Source of the DNA: Halobacteriaceae archaeon Tc-Br11_E2g27 | Lineage (GTDB): Archaea; Halobacteriota; Halobacteria; Halobacteriales; Haloarculaceae | Assembly: GCA_001564135.1 (NCBI GenBank) | Contig: LKNH01000045.1 | Coordinates: 1-12,547 of the forward strand | Reading direction: 5' to 3' | Length of the DNA stretch: 12,547 bases | Shown here: positions 6,825-12,547 of the stretch, in pieces | Position numbering within the stretch: position 1 is the stretch's first letter | How the letters are laid out: each line of letters starts with the position of its first letter | Program-made: the position numbers and the translations under genes | The notes under the pieces: model-generated | The model's database searches: none | What the model was told of the DNA's origin: nothing | The model's input: the letters and a program-made list of their open reading frames with translations, nothing else

Positions 6825-7526
6825 ATGGATGTAAGAAAGGTCGGGGCGACGCTCGTCGTTGCGGCCGTTTTCGGGACGCTTGCTCTCCGGCCCCTGCTGG
6901 CAAATCCCGCTATCACGGATGCGCTCAGTACCGGGACGAGCGATTGGCGTGTATTACTTGTTGCGCCACTCGTCGTTGTCTCGTTGGCGATTGTCGCCCT
7001 TCGAATTAAAGCATCAAATACAGAGACAGACTGGGAACCACCACGGGAAAACGAGATTCAGCACAATTCCTGGGCTGATGAGACGGTGGCTGATGACGAG
7101 GAGTCAGACACTCCTGACCCTCAGCCAAGCGTCAGCATCCTCTCTGGACAGGGTGGCTCTCGAAACCGGGATTTCGAGATAGAGGACCTGCCGCCGGATG
7201 CTGAATTGAGTCATCATCTCGAACATCTGCAACAGGAGCTAGCTGATGACCGGGAGCTAGCGACTGACCTTCGGACGCTTGAGGAGGTTGTCGAGGAGGT
7301 CGAAGGTGACCGCCAGATACCACGACGCTGTCCCCATGAACACTGCGATGCCCGCTGGACCGAACGGAGCGTTTTTGGCCGGAATACGGACCAGTACGAG
7401 TTGCTGGACAAACAGACTGTCGTCTGTCTGGAATGTGAACGGACGTACGGTCTGCCTGAGCCCGTTTCGGAGAATGCTGGTGATAATTCGTCGAATGAGA
7501 ACGCAGATAGCCGCCAACAACAGTAA
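6825..7526 (+). CDS. Membrane-anchored zinc-ribbon protein, function unknown
   Basis: 233 residues. Two transmembrane helices (about 7-24 and 42-60) are joined by a short loop. They are followed by a long acidic, low-complexity linker (62-125) and a charged helical stretch (about 129-160) that could form a coiled coil. A zinc-binding module comes next: CPHEHC (CX4C) paired about 30 residues later with CLEC (CX2C). A disordered tail ends in QQQ. I do not recognise a named family; the architecture is typical of haloarchaeal hypothetical membrane proteins with a cytoplasmic zinc ribbon. The call of a coding gene is secure from acidic composition, the TATA element and the intact motif. It ends 4 nt from the stop of the RimK-like gene, which converges on it. 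Confidence 0.8.
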   Translation: MDVRKVGATLVVAAVFGTLALRPLLANPAITDALSTGTSDWRVLLVAPLVVVSLAIVALRIKASNTETDWEPPRENEIQHNSWADETVADDEESDTPDPQPSVSILSGQGGSRNRDFEIEDLPPDAELSHHLEHLQQELADDRELATDLRTLEEVVEEVEGDRQIPRRCPHEHCDARWTERSVFGRNTDQYELLDKQTVVCLECERTYGLPEPVSENAGDNSSNENADSRQQQ

Positions 7527-7530
7527 CTCG

Positions 7531-8877
7531 CTATTCTTCGAGGATTTCGCCGTCCTCACGCTCGCTCGGGTCTGAATCAGCACGTTTCCGGACGTCAACG
7601 CGGTAATGTTCCAGAATATCCCGACCAAGAAGGAGTGGGAACTGCATATGCGAGCGGTCTTCAACACTTGCGGTAACGGTATGCTGGTTGCCACCGATAC
7701 CGATAACGAGGTCGACCACCGGTCGGGCTTTACCACCCTTGACGCTCCCGGATTTCACTCGGGTCATGCTTTTGATTGGGCCAGCCCCAATTTCCGCTGC
7801 CAGTTTCGTATCGATACTGGTCCGGGTTGCCCCAGTGTCGGATTTTGCCATAACCTGTGTTGAGCCTGCCGTTCCGGCGACCATTACCTCCTCGATATAG
7901 CCGATAACCGGCGCTTCCTCAGGCATTGGTGAGGGGGCTGGCGCGCATGCAGGACGGGAATCATCAAGCGTCTGTGAAATCTGTTTAACTGCCTTCTCAT
8001 CGACTGTCCCGTCGGCTTCCTCGATGGCGAGTTTGGCAATATATGGTGCTGGTGAGACGCCGGTTGCCTCGAAGAGGCCCTTAAATCCGGCAGTCGGGTT
8101 AACCTCAAGGACGTACCAGCCATCGTAGCCCTCAATGAGGTCGACACCGGCGTAATCCAGTCCCATCACTTCCGCAGCATAGAGAGCAGTTTCGGCTGCT
8201 TCTTCGGGCATCGAATCGCTTGCATCCTCGACAGCGCCGCCAAGCGCAACGTTGGTCCGCCAGTCGCCTTCGGGAGCGTATCGGTACATTGCACCGACGC
8301 TTTCGTCGCCGACGACATACACGCGGAGGTCCCGATGTTCCTGGTCGTCGCGGTCGATAAGTTCCTGCAGGAACGCCTGTCGGTTTCCAACCTTTGGATT
8401 GACGTATTCGGTCAGGTCGACTTTCCAGGTCCCACCGCCGTGGGTTCCGATTGCTGTTTTGTAGACGCCAACGTCGCCAAAGCGTTCTCGACCCTCATTG
8501 AGTCGGTCGTTTGAGAGTGCAAGCAGTGCATCAGGCACGCGAATGTTCCAGTCTGCCAGGGTTGCGGCCGCAGCGAACTTATGAATCGATGCGAGCACTG
8601 CGTCCGGTTGATTGAGCATCGGGCGGATTCGGCTGAACGTTGTTGCCAATCCGAGATGTTCGGCTGGTGCTTCTGTATTTGAAAGTAACAGCCGATTTGC
8701 AATCACGTCGACATCCGGTTCGACATCAACCTGCCCATCTTCGACGCTGATTGCCGCAGTTTCTTCGCGCAGCCAGACTGGCTCGTGACCAAGGTCGGCT
8801 ACTGCGTTCAAAATAGCCTTCGTTTCTTTGCTGTTGTGGAGAGACAGAACACCCACACGTACCGTCTCATCGGTCAT
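7531..8877 (-). CDS. RimK-like ATP-grasp ligase fused to retropepsin-like (RimB/COG4067) domain
   Basis: 448 residues in two domains. Residues 1-290 are an ATP-grasp ligase of the RimK/LysX/CofF group: a pre-ATP-grasp Rossmann-like part, the first lysine in SIHKFAAAATL (97-107), a Gly-rich loop GTHGGGTW (144-151), DLRVYVVGD (183-191), and the metal-binding GVDLIEG (244-250) and EVNPTAGFKG (258-267). A Pro-rich linker (309-322) follows. Residues 323-440 form a retropepsin-like domain with KSDTGATRTSID (345-356, active-site-like DTGA) and PLLLGRDIL (414-422). This is the domain called ATP-dependent zinc protease or RimB, usually a separate protein. Known family role: RimK ligates glutamate or other amino acids to a carboxyl end, and the RimB-type domain is thought to be its peptidase partner. 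The substrate here is unknown. CTAAAC at about 8902-8907 is a weak TATA candidate. The gene is divergent from the deacylase at 9072. Confidence 0.9.
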   Translation of the reverse strand: MTDETVRVGVLSLHNSKETKAILNAVADLGHEPVWLREETAAISVEDGQVDVEPDVDVIANRLLLSNTEAPAEHLGLATTFSRIRPMLNQPDAVLASIHKFAAAATLADWNIRVPDALLALSNDRLNEGRERFGDVGVYKTAIGTHGGGTWKVDLTEYVNPKVGNRQAFLQELIDRDDQEHRDLRVYVVGDESVGAMYRYAPEGDWRTNVALGGAVEDASDSMPEEAAETALYAAEVMGLDYAGVDLIEGYDGWYVLEVNPTAGFKGLFEATGVSPAPYIAKLAIEEADGTVDEKAVKQISQTLDDSRPACAPAPSPMPEEAPVIGYIEEVMVAGTAGSTQVMAKSDTGATRTSIDTKLAAEIGAGPIKSMTRVKSGSVKGGKARPVVDLVIGIGGNQHTVTASVEDRSHMQFPLLLGRDILEHYRVDVRKRADSDPSEREDGEILEE

Positions 8878-8964
8878 ATCTGTATTACTGACTGGTCGGG
8901 GTTTAGATGTGCCGATGATCTATTTGAAAGTGCAATGAAAGAAGCGACATTCTCTGGAACGTGA

Positions 8965-8972
8965 TATATATA
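8965..8972 (+). promoter_or_regulatory. Strong TATA box upstream of the small ORF and deacylase gene
   Basis: TATATATA, the most consensus-like promoter element in the window, is centred about 27 nt before an ATG at 8996. It predicts transcription starting at or next to that ATG, about 75 nt upstream of the deacylase start. Confidence 0.7.
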
Positions 8973-8995
8973 CCGCCGGGAACTCAGGTACTGAT

Positions 8996-9079
8996 ATGAG
9001 ACAACCTCGCGTAGTTTTCGGTCACAGGTCACTGCTGAATAGCGACGCAGAGCGAGGGGAGGTGACAGCCGATGACTGA
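8996..9079 (+). CDS. Candidate 27-codon leaderless small ORF overlapping the deacylase start
   Basis: The ORF runs from ATG 8996 to TGA 9077-9079 (27 residues, starting MRQPRVVFGH and ending GEVTADD). The ATG lies where the transcript from the TATATATA box should begin, so it should be translated as a leaderless message. Its last 8 nt overlap the start of the deacylase gene in another frame, and its codons contain that gene's Shine-Dalgarno sequence. It may be a leader peptide, a coupling device or a small protein. It has no cysteines and no membrane segment. Translation is inferred from architecture only. Confidence 0.45.
   Translation: MRQPRVVFGHRSLLNSDAERGEVTADD
9058..9065 (+). promoter_or_regulatory. 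Perfect Shine-Dalgarno for the deacylase
   Basis: GGAGGTGA is fully complementary to the archaeal 16S rRNA 3' end (…ATCACCTCC) and lies 6 nt before ATG 9072. It fixes the start and shows this gene is translated from a leadered position, unlike most genes here. Confidence 0.75.
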
Positions 9080-10073
9080 AGCGGGGAGCTTTACATTTAG
9101 CGGCGGCGCGGTCGCACCCGGCGAGCGCCAGAACCTTCGTTACAGCATCAGTGAGACCTATCTTGGCGACCCTGTTCGACTGCCGGTCACAATCATTAAC
9201 GGCGAACAGGATGGACCGACAGTTTTTCTCACTGCGGCATCGCATGGTGACGAACTCAACGGGATTGAAGTCGTCAGGGAGGTTGCCCACGAATGGGACC
9301 TCTCGGACCTCGCTGGAACGCTTGTGTGTCTCCCAGTGCTCAACGTCCCTGGCTTTCTTGCACAGGAGCGGTATCTCCCTGTTTATGACCGCGACCTGAA
9401 CCGGTCGTTCCCCGGCCGTGAAGGCTCAACGAGCTCGAAACGGATGGCGCATAAAATATACACGAACTTTATCGAGCCCTGTGATTATGGGCTTGATTTC
9501 CATACCTCCACGCGTGGGCGGACAAACATGATTCACGTCCGGGCTGACATGGCCGATACCGCAACGGCACGTCTGGCAAACGCGTTCGGGACGAACGTCA
9601 TCATCGATAGCGAAGGGCCTGAAGGAACACTCCGTGGCGAAGCAACTCGTGCGGACATTCCCACAATCACTATCGAGATGGGAGAGGCACACCGGTTTCA
9701 GCGTGAACTTATCGACGAAGCGCTTGCAGGCGTCGAGAGTGTCTTTGCCGAGTACAGCATGCTCTCACAACCCACCGTCCGGTGGCCGGGGTGGCGGACC
9801 GTCATTGCCGGGTCGAGCGAGAAAACCTGGATTCGAGCGGATGTCGGAGGTATCGTCGATATGCACCACAAAGAGGGCGAACTCGTCCGCGAGGGCGAAG
9901 ATATCTGTACGATTACGAACCCGTTCAAAACGGAGAACGTTGTCGTCGAAGCGCCGTTTACCGGTCTGTTGGTGGGAATGCTCGAAAACCCGGTTGTCTA
10001 CCCGGGGAATCCGCTCTGTCATCTGGTCGAGCTAGATACGCAGATTCAGGGAATAATAGAGAGCCAATCGTAG
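9072..10073 (+). CDS. Succinylglutamate desuccinylase/aspartoacylase family metallo-deacylase (M14 type)
   Basis: 333 residues. The zinc site is HGDE (H58, E61) with H144 in GLDFHTST. The substrate Arg/Asn motif is DRDLNRSFPG (106-115), and the catalytic Glu lies in TIEMGEAH (E202). A C-terminal beta domain (about 250-325: RADVGGIVDMHHKEGELV, later VYPGNPLCHLV) is typical of this family. Members are zinc-dependent hydrolases that remove acyl groups such as succinyl or acetyl from amino acids or related amides. This one is in the broad group often annotated only at family level, so the substrate is open. The start is fixed by a perfect SD. It is divergent from the RimK-retropepsin gene, which suggests a shared substrate. 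The stop codon TAG (10071-10073) directly abuts the right end of the tnpB element. Confidence 0.92.
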   Translation: MTEAGSFTFSGGAVAPGERQNLRYSISETYLGDPVRLPVTIINGEQDGPTVFLTAASHGDELNGIEVVREVAHEWDLSDLAGTLVCLPVLNVPGFLAQERYLPVYDRDLNRSFPGREGSTSSKRMAHKIYTNFIEPCDYGLDFHTSTRGRTNMIHVRADMADTATARLANAFGTNVIIDSEGPEGTLRGEATRADIPTITIEMGEAHRFQRELIDEALAGVESVFAEYSMLSQPTVRWPGWRTVIAGSSEKTWIRADVGGIVDMHHKEGELVREGEDICTITNPFKTENVVVEAPFTGLLVGMLENPVVYPGNPLCHLVELDTQIQGIIESQS

Positions 10074-10300
10074 TCAACCGCCCCGCGCACGGTGGCGCTG
10101 GGCTTGTCAGTGAACTCGGCCTCTGCCGACGGTTCGTCGGACGGGACAAATCCCCGGTTCGGCGTTGACGAGACGCGTCGCGTCTCGCTCGCACATCAGG
10201 TTTCTACGAAACCTGAGGACGTCACGGTTCCTGACTTCAGGGCGAGTTGACTGTCGCCCGTCCGCCGAGACGACTGTAGGCCCCGACGGACATACCGCCA
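10074..10300 (-). ncRNA. Predicted omega RNA / sense-overlapping RNA of tnpB 3' end
   Basis: The tnpB 3' end and downstream flank carry a series of hairpins: CCTGACTTCAGG (10230-10241); TCAGGTTTC/GAAACCTGA (10196-10216, 9 bp perfect, includes the stop codon); CGAGACG/CGTCTCG (10169-10187); GGGA/TCCC (10143-10154); CCGACG/CGTCGG (10126-10140); and GCCCCGCGC/GCGCTGGGC (10080-10103, one mismatch). Established knowledge: haloarchaeal IS1341 tnpB genes make sense-overlapping RNAs from this region, and TnpB uses such RNA as its guide scaffold. The 5' limit is a guess. The guide would be the sequence past 10074, the end of the deacylase gene. Confidence 0.5.
10196..10216. repeat. Perfect 9-bp inverted repeat at the tnpB stop codon
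   Basis: TCAGGTTTC and GAAACCTGA are separated by TAC. On the minus strand it encodes the last residues SGFVET and the stop. It is probably part of the omega RNA scaffold. Confidence 0.7.
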
Positions 10301-11416
10301 CCCAACATTCTTCGCACCCACATAATCTGCATTCTGAGTTGCACCGCACGACTCACACTCGAACTCTGCCTGTCGCACTCGGTTCCCCTCGCTCGTGTGA
10401 CCACATTCGGGACACCGCCGACTCGTGTTCTTTGGATTGACAAACTCGACGCTAATCCCTTCGGCTTCGGCCTTGTACTCCACGAGATCAACCAGTTGTC
10501 GGTGTGCCCACTGGTGGAACTCTTTGACTGGTGGCGCACGTTCTCGAATGTGTTTTAGATTCTCGAACGCGATGTACTCGCAGTCGTGTGTGCGTGCTTC
10601 TTCGAGAATCTGGTTAGCGACTTGATGGAGTTGGTCACGGAGATACCGTGACTCGCGCCCACTCATCTGCTGAATCGTCCGATGGGCGGATTGTGTGCCC
10701 GTCTGCTGGAGATTACCGCGAATCCGCTCAAACTCTCGATGTTGGTGTCGAAGCTCTCTGCCAGATGCGAAGGACGCTGTGCTGGTGGTGGCAATGTTGA
10801 CGATGCCGAGGTCAACGCCGAGAACTGTCCTGTCCTCGTCGTCGTCCTGTATTTCGACCTGTTTCTCAGGTTTATCTTTACGAAACCCGAGATGGAGGTA
10901 GTATTCTCTACCACGTTTTGACAGCGTAGACTCCGTTATTTCCCACTCGCCATCGTTGAGGTATTCGTGTTGATACCCGTCTTCTTCGTCGGGGAGGTTC
11001 AGGTCACACCGAATCCGACCATCGACGGTGGAAAGCGAAACAGACCCATCATCGAACAGCGTCATCGTCCGGGTATCGTATTTCACCGTGTTACTGGTGA
11101 ACTCCGGCCGAGACGTTTTGTAGTGTTCATCAAGGTCTTCGATTGCTTTAACACCATCGAGTGCAGCTGCGGCCTGATGGGTGGCGAGAATTGCGTGTTG
11201 ACTCCCAAGGCGTGTTTCTTCCAACACCGTGTCGTAGGCGAGGTCTTGGAGGTAGGTTTTCCGCGTCTCACCGTGTTCCCATCCGATGCGACTGCTGATG
11301 TTGCAGGCAGCTTTCCACTCACTGATAGTCGCATCAAGCAAGTCCTGTTGCTCGTCGGTGAGGATGGGGCGGGTGATTGCGGTGCGCCTCAGGTAGTCGT
11401 CTGCCACGAGTTTCAA
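10196..11416 (-). CDS. tnpB: TnpB RNA-guided endonuclease (IS1341 type)
   Basis: 406 residues, full length and apparently intact. The RuvC-like catalytic residues are all present: D202 in VLGVDLGIVNIA, E285 in IAFENLKHIRE and D364 in NADYVGAKN. The zinc finger is CPECG…CESCG (C335, C338, C354, C357). The N-terminal region (YLRRTAITRPILTDEQQ) is typical of haloarchaeal IS1341 TnpB. Known role: TnpB with an omega RNA from the element's 3' end cuts DNA next to a short TAM, helping the element persist. The longest frame begins at a TTG (11416). A GTG at 11407 lies about 28 nt from the TATTAA at 11438-11433 and fits a leaderless start better. The stop codon is inside a perfect 9-bp hairpin. Confidence 0.92.
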   Translation of the reverse strand: MKLVADDYLRRTAITRPILTDEQQDLLDATISEWKAACNISSRIGWEHGETRKTYLQDLAYDTVLEETRLGSQHAILATHQAAAALDGVKAIEDLDEHYKTSRPEFTSNTVKYDTRTMTLFDDGSVSLSTVDGRIRCDLNLPDEEDGYQHEYLNDGEWEITESTLSKRGREYYLHLGFRKDKPEKQVEIQDDDEDRTVLGVDLGIVNIATTSTASFASGRELRHQHREFERIRGNLQQTGTQSAHRTIQQMSGRESRYLRDQLHQVANQILEEARTHDCEYIAFENLKHIRERAPPVKEFHQWAHRQLVDLVEYKAEAEGISVEFVNPKNTSRRCPECGHTSEGNRVRQAEFECESCGATQNADYVGAKNVGWRYVRRGLQSSRRTGDSQLALKSGTVTSSGFVET

Positions 11417-11621
11417 TAGATGATTGGGTTAGTTAATAGTTCGTGGTTTGTGGTAGCGACTGTCGGCTTCAACCCCGCCCACGGTGTTGGCGCAAATCGA
11501 AGATTTGCGAAAGTCGGAAACCGCAGATTTTCGGAAGGGCGGGGAATCTGCCTTGGTTTTCGTTTGAACGGGTGATTGTTTTGGCCCTCACACCGGGATG
11601 GGCGAAGGCTCGTTTCTACAC
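11417..11621. other. Structured non-coding region between tnpB and the CPBP gene
   Basis: This 205-nt stretch holds no convincing gene but has dense secondary structure. CCCCGCCC (11473-11480) can pair with GGGCGGGG (11537-11544). Between them CGCAAATC/GATTTGCG (11491-11509) forms a perfect 8-bp hairpin with loop GAA, and CGAAA/TTTCG (11508-11512/11529-11533) encloses CGG-AAA-CCG. GCAGATT (11523-11529) can instead pair with AATCTGC (11545-11551), whose loop contains the GGGCGGGG arm. It probably includes the left end of the tnpB element, or the remnant of a second element's right end. Nothing notable is seen from 11552 to 11621. Confidence 0.6.
11433..11438 (-). promoter_or_regulatory. TATA-like box for tnpB
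   Basis: TATTAA on the minus strand is about 28 nt upstream of the in-frame GTG at 11407 and about 20 nt upstream of the TTG at 11416. The spacing favours the GTG as the true start. Confidence 0.4.
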
Positions 11622-12547
11622 TCACAGAGGAATGAGCCCGATGAGTCCCCAGAGGAGGGCTTCAACGCCCACGGACGCTTCGGCGTAGGTGAAGAGAATA
11701 ACCATTGAGTTATGCAAGCCATGTAACAGCGAGACGACGACGATGTTTTTCGTATACTCATAGACTGCACCCAGCACAATCGCAGTAACGAACAAGATAA
11801 GAAGCGTTACCGCCACCTGTGCAGGCGCACCGATATAGGTGATTACGTGAACAAGAGTGAAAATCAGCGTTGCAAGGAGGATTGCAGGTCCGGCCGCAAA
11901 ACGCTCACGGAGTCGTGCCTGAATGACGCCACGAAAGAGCAGTTCCTCGGCAGGGCCAACAACCAGAAACATAAATAGCATTAACAGCGGGACAATGGCA
12001 GGGTCATCGACTATCATATCGGTAATTGGGTCATCCGCCGGTTCGGGTGAATCCGTCCCAATCACCTCGGGAAGAAACTCCATAAGAAACAGTCCGACGA
12101 TAATCGAGAGGATGAGAATCAGTATCCAGGCACCGATAATGATGCCGACCTCTTTCAGCGTCGGGAAGCGGACGCCAAGATACGATGTAATCTGGTCCCA
12201 CGAGAAACCCCGCCGTCGGAGATACCAGAGCCCAAGCCCAGCGAACCCGACGAGTTGTCCAACTGCCGTACCCAGAAGTGCTAACCCAATGGGGTCCTGT
12301 GACTCTTCGATAACCACCGAGAAGTCCTCGGTTGCCTGCTCCTCGTCAGCTATCTCGACGGGAGAATCAAAGGTGAGGAAAATCTCATCGCCGGAGTCAG
12401 AAATAACTGCCTCGACAATATCACCGTCTTCTATTGCACCCTCTTCGCCGTTTTCGCCGTCCTCATCCCAGTAAAATCGGTCGGAGTCCTCGACTGTATT
12501 GAGACTGAACGATGTTATCGGTTCTCCATCATCCGCACGTAGTACAC
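11622..12547 (-). CDS. CPBP-family intramembrane metalloprotease (partial, N-terminus off the window)
   Basis: The membrane part (231 residues after the GTG at 12317) has the three CPBP motifs: EELLFRG (E124, E125, R129), FTLVH (H157) and HGLHN (H199, N203), within about six to seven hydrophobic helices. This family includes Rce1-type CAAX proteases and bacteriocin-processing or immunity proteins, and the haloarchaeal substrates are unknown. The frame has no stop from 12317 to the right edge. It adds about 76 acidic residues, among them SFSLNTVEDSDRFYW, GDIVEAVISDSGDEIFLTF and ATEDFSVVIEES, which look coding and extracytoplasmic. I therefore treat the gene as 5'-incomplete rather than starting at 12317. 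A start at 12317, with the upstream frame belonging to another gene, is less likely. Confidence 0.8.
   Translation of the reverse strand, partial: VLRADDGEPITSFSLNTVEDSDRFYWDEDGENGEEGAIEDGDIVEAVISDSGDEIFLTFDSPVEIADEEQATEDFSVVIEESQDPIGLALLGTAVGQLVGFAGLGLWYLRRRGFSWDQITSYLGVRFPTLKEVGIIIGAWILILILSIIVGLFLMEFLPEVIGTDSPEPADDPITDMIVDDPAIVPLLMLFMFLVVGPAEELLFRGVIQARLRERFAAGPAILLATLIFTLVHVITYIGAPAQVAVTLLILFVTAIVLGAVYEYTKNIVVVSLLHGLHNSMVILFTYAEASVGVEALLWGLIGLIPL

Larger units (their letters stand above)
10074..11493 (-). mobile_element. tnpB-only IS200/IS605-family element (IS1341 type)
   Basis: The element consists of an intact tnpB, a hairpin-rich 3' side and a structured 5' side; no tnpA is present. 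Both margins carry a similar 25-nt sequence in the same orientation (10074-10098 and 11469-11493). They begin TCAACC, share ACGGTG and end GGCGC, with two compensating 3-nt gaps. IS200/IS605 elements lack terminal inverted repeats and have subterminal hairpins at both ends, so I use these blocks as approximate limits. The exact ends, especially the left one, are uncertain. The element lies between the convergent deacylase and CPBP genes and breaks neither. Mobilisation would need a TnpA supplied in trans. Confidence 0.55.

Noticed and set aside
8874..9290. 138-codon minus-strand ORF antisense to the deacylase start
   Set aside because: It is a shadow of the well-supported deacylase frame. Its protein is Cys/Arg rich, has no motif, and would cover the divergent promoter.
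10196..11416. tnpB as a pseudogene
   Set aside because: The frame is uninterrupted and all three RuvC acidic residues and four zinc cysteines are present.
11413..11625. 70-codon minus-strand ORF upstream of tnpB
   Set aside because: It covers the hairpin region, is basic rather than acidic, and overlaps the ends of both neighbours.
11443..11688. 81-codon plus-strand ORF between tnpB and the CPBP gene
   Set aside because: Its composition (Arg, Cys, Trp and Ser rich) is unlike haloarchaeal proteins, it runs into the CPBP gene on the other strand, and the region is explained by secondary structure.
11622..12317. CPBP gene beginning at GTG 12317
   Set aside because: The same frame is open and coding-like to the window edge, so the gene more likely starts outside the window.
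12318..12547. Separate pilin-like (DUF1628) gene fragment upstream of CPBP
   Set aside because: The resemblance is only general (an acidic beta-rich segment with a GD motif), and there is no stop codon separating it from the CPBP frame.
1..12547. CRISPR array, tRNA or rRNA genes
   Set aside because: No regularly spaced repeats, cloverleaf-like segments or conserved rRNA sequence were seen. The only recurrent structures are the hairpins around tnpB.

Overview
The window reads as chromosomal DNA from a halophilic archaeon of the class Halobacteria. The predicted proteins are rich in Asp and Glu. Several promoters follow the haloarchaeal pattern of an A/T-rich TATA element about 25-30 nt upstream of the start codon with no leader. 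Many products are lineage-typical, including a DUF7345/DUF7343-type membrane HTH protein, a short UppS-family protein next to DUF92, and an IS1341-type tnpB. GC content looks moderate for the class, and I cannot name the genus.

Layout. (1) 1-1795: a partial secreted protein (DUF7096-like) and a divergently transcribed membrane-anchored winged-helix protein. (2) 1846-4371: an isoprenoid-carrier cluster. A GNAT acetyltransferase lies 4 nt downstream of a DUF92 membrane protein. Divergent to these is a short cis-prenyltransferase-family protein that lacks the N-terminal catalytic motifs. (3) 4446-7526: four plus-strand genes, namely an NAD-dependent epimerase/dehydratase, a radical SAM protein with CX4CX2C cysteine spacing, a small predicted ferredoxin-fold protein, and a membrane-anchored zinc-ribbon protein. 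At least two of them have their own TATA element. (4) 7531-10073: a RimK-like ATP-grasp amide ligase fused to a retropepsin-like (RimB/COG4067-type) domain, divergent from an M14-type succinylglutamate desuccinylase/aspartoacylase homologue. (5) 10074-about 11550: a tnpB-only IS200/IS605-family (IS1341-type) element with an intact TnpB, a hairpin-rich 3' end expected to make an omega/sotRNA, and a highly structured left flank. (6) 11622-12547: a CPBP intramembrane protease whose reading frame continues through the right edge of the window.

Most interesting region. The ligase-peptidase fusion and the divergent deacylase look like a compact module for adding and removing amide-linked groups; the substrate is unknown. 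The deacylase has an unusual 5' architecture. A near-perfect TATA box sits about 27 nt upstream of an ATG opening a 27-codon ORF. That ORF contains a perfect Shine-Dalgarno sequence and overlaps the deacylase start by 8 nt, so a leaderless small ORF probably drives or couples translation of the main gene. The second candidate is the degenerate cis-prenyltransferase subunit next to DUF92, which may be the archaeal counterpart of heteromeric dolichol synthases together with a polyprenyl-phosphate kinase-like enzyme.
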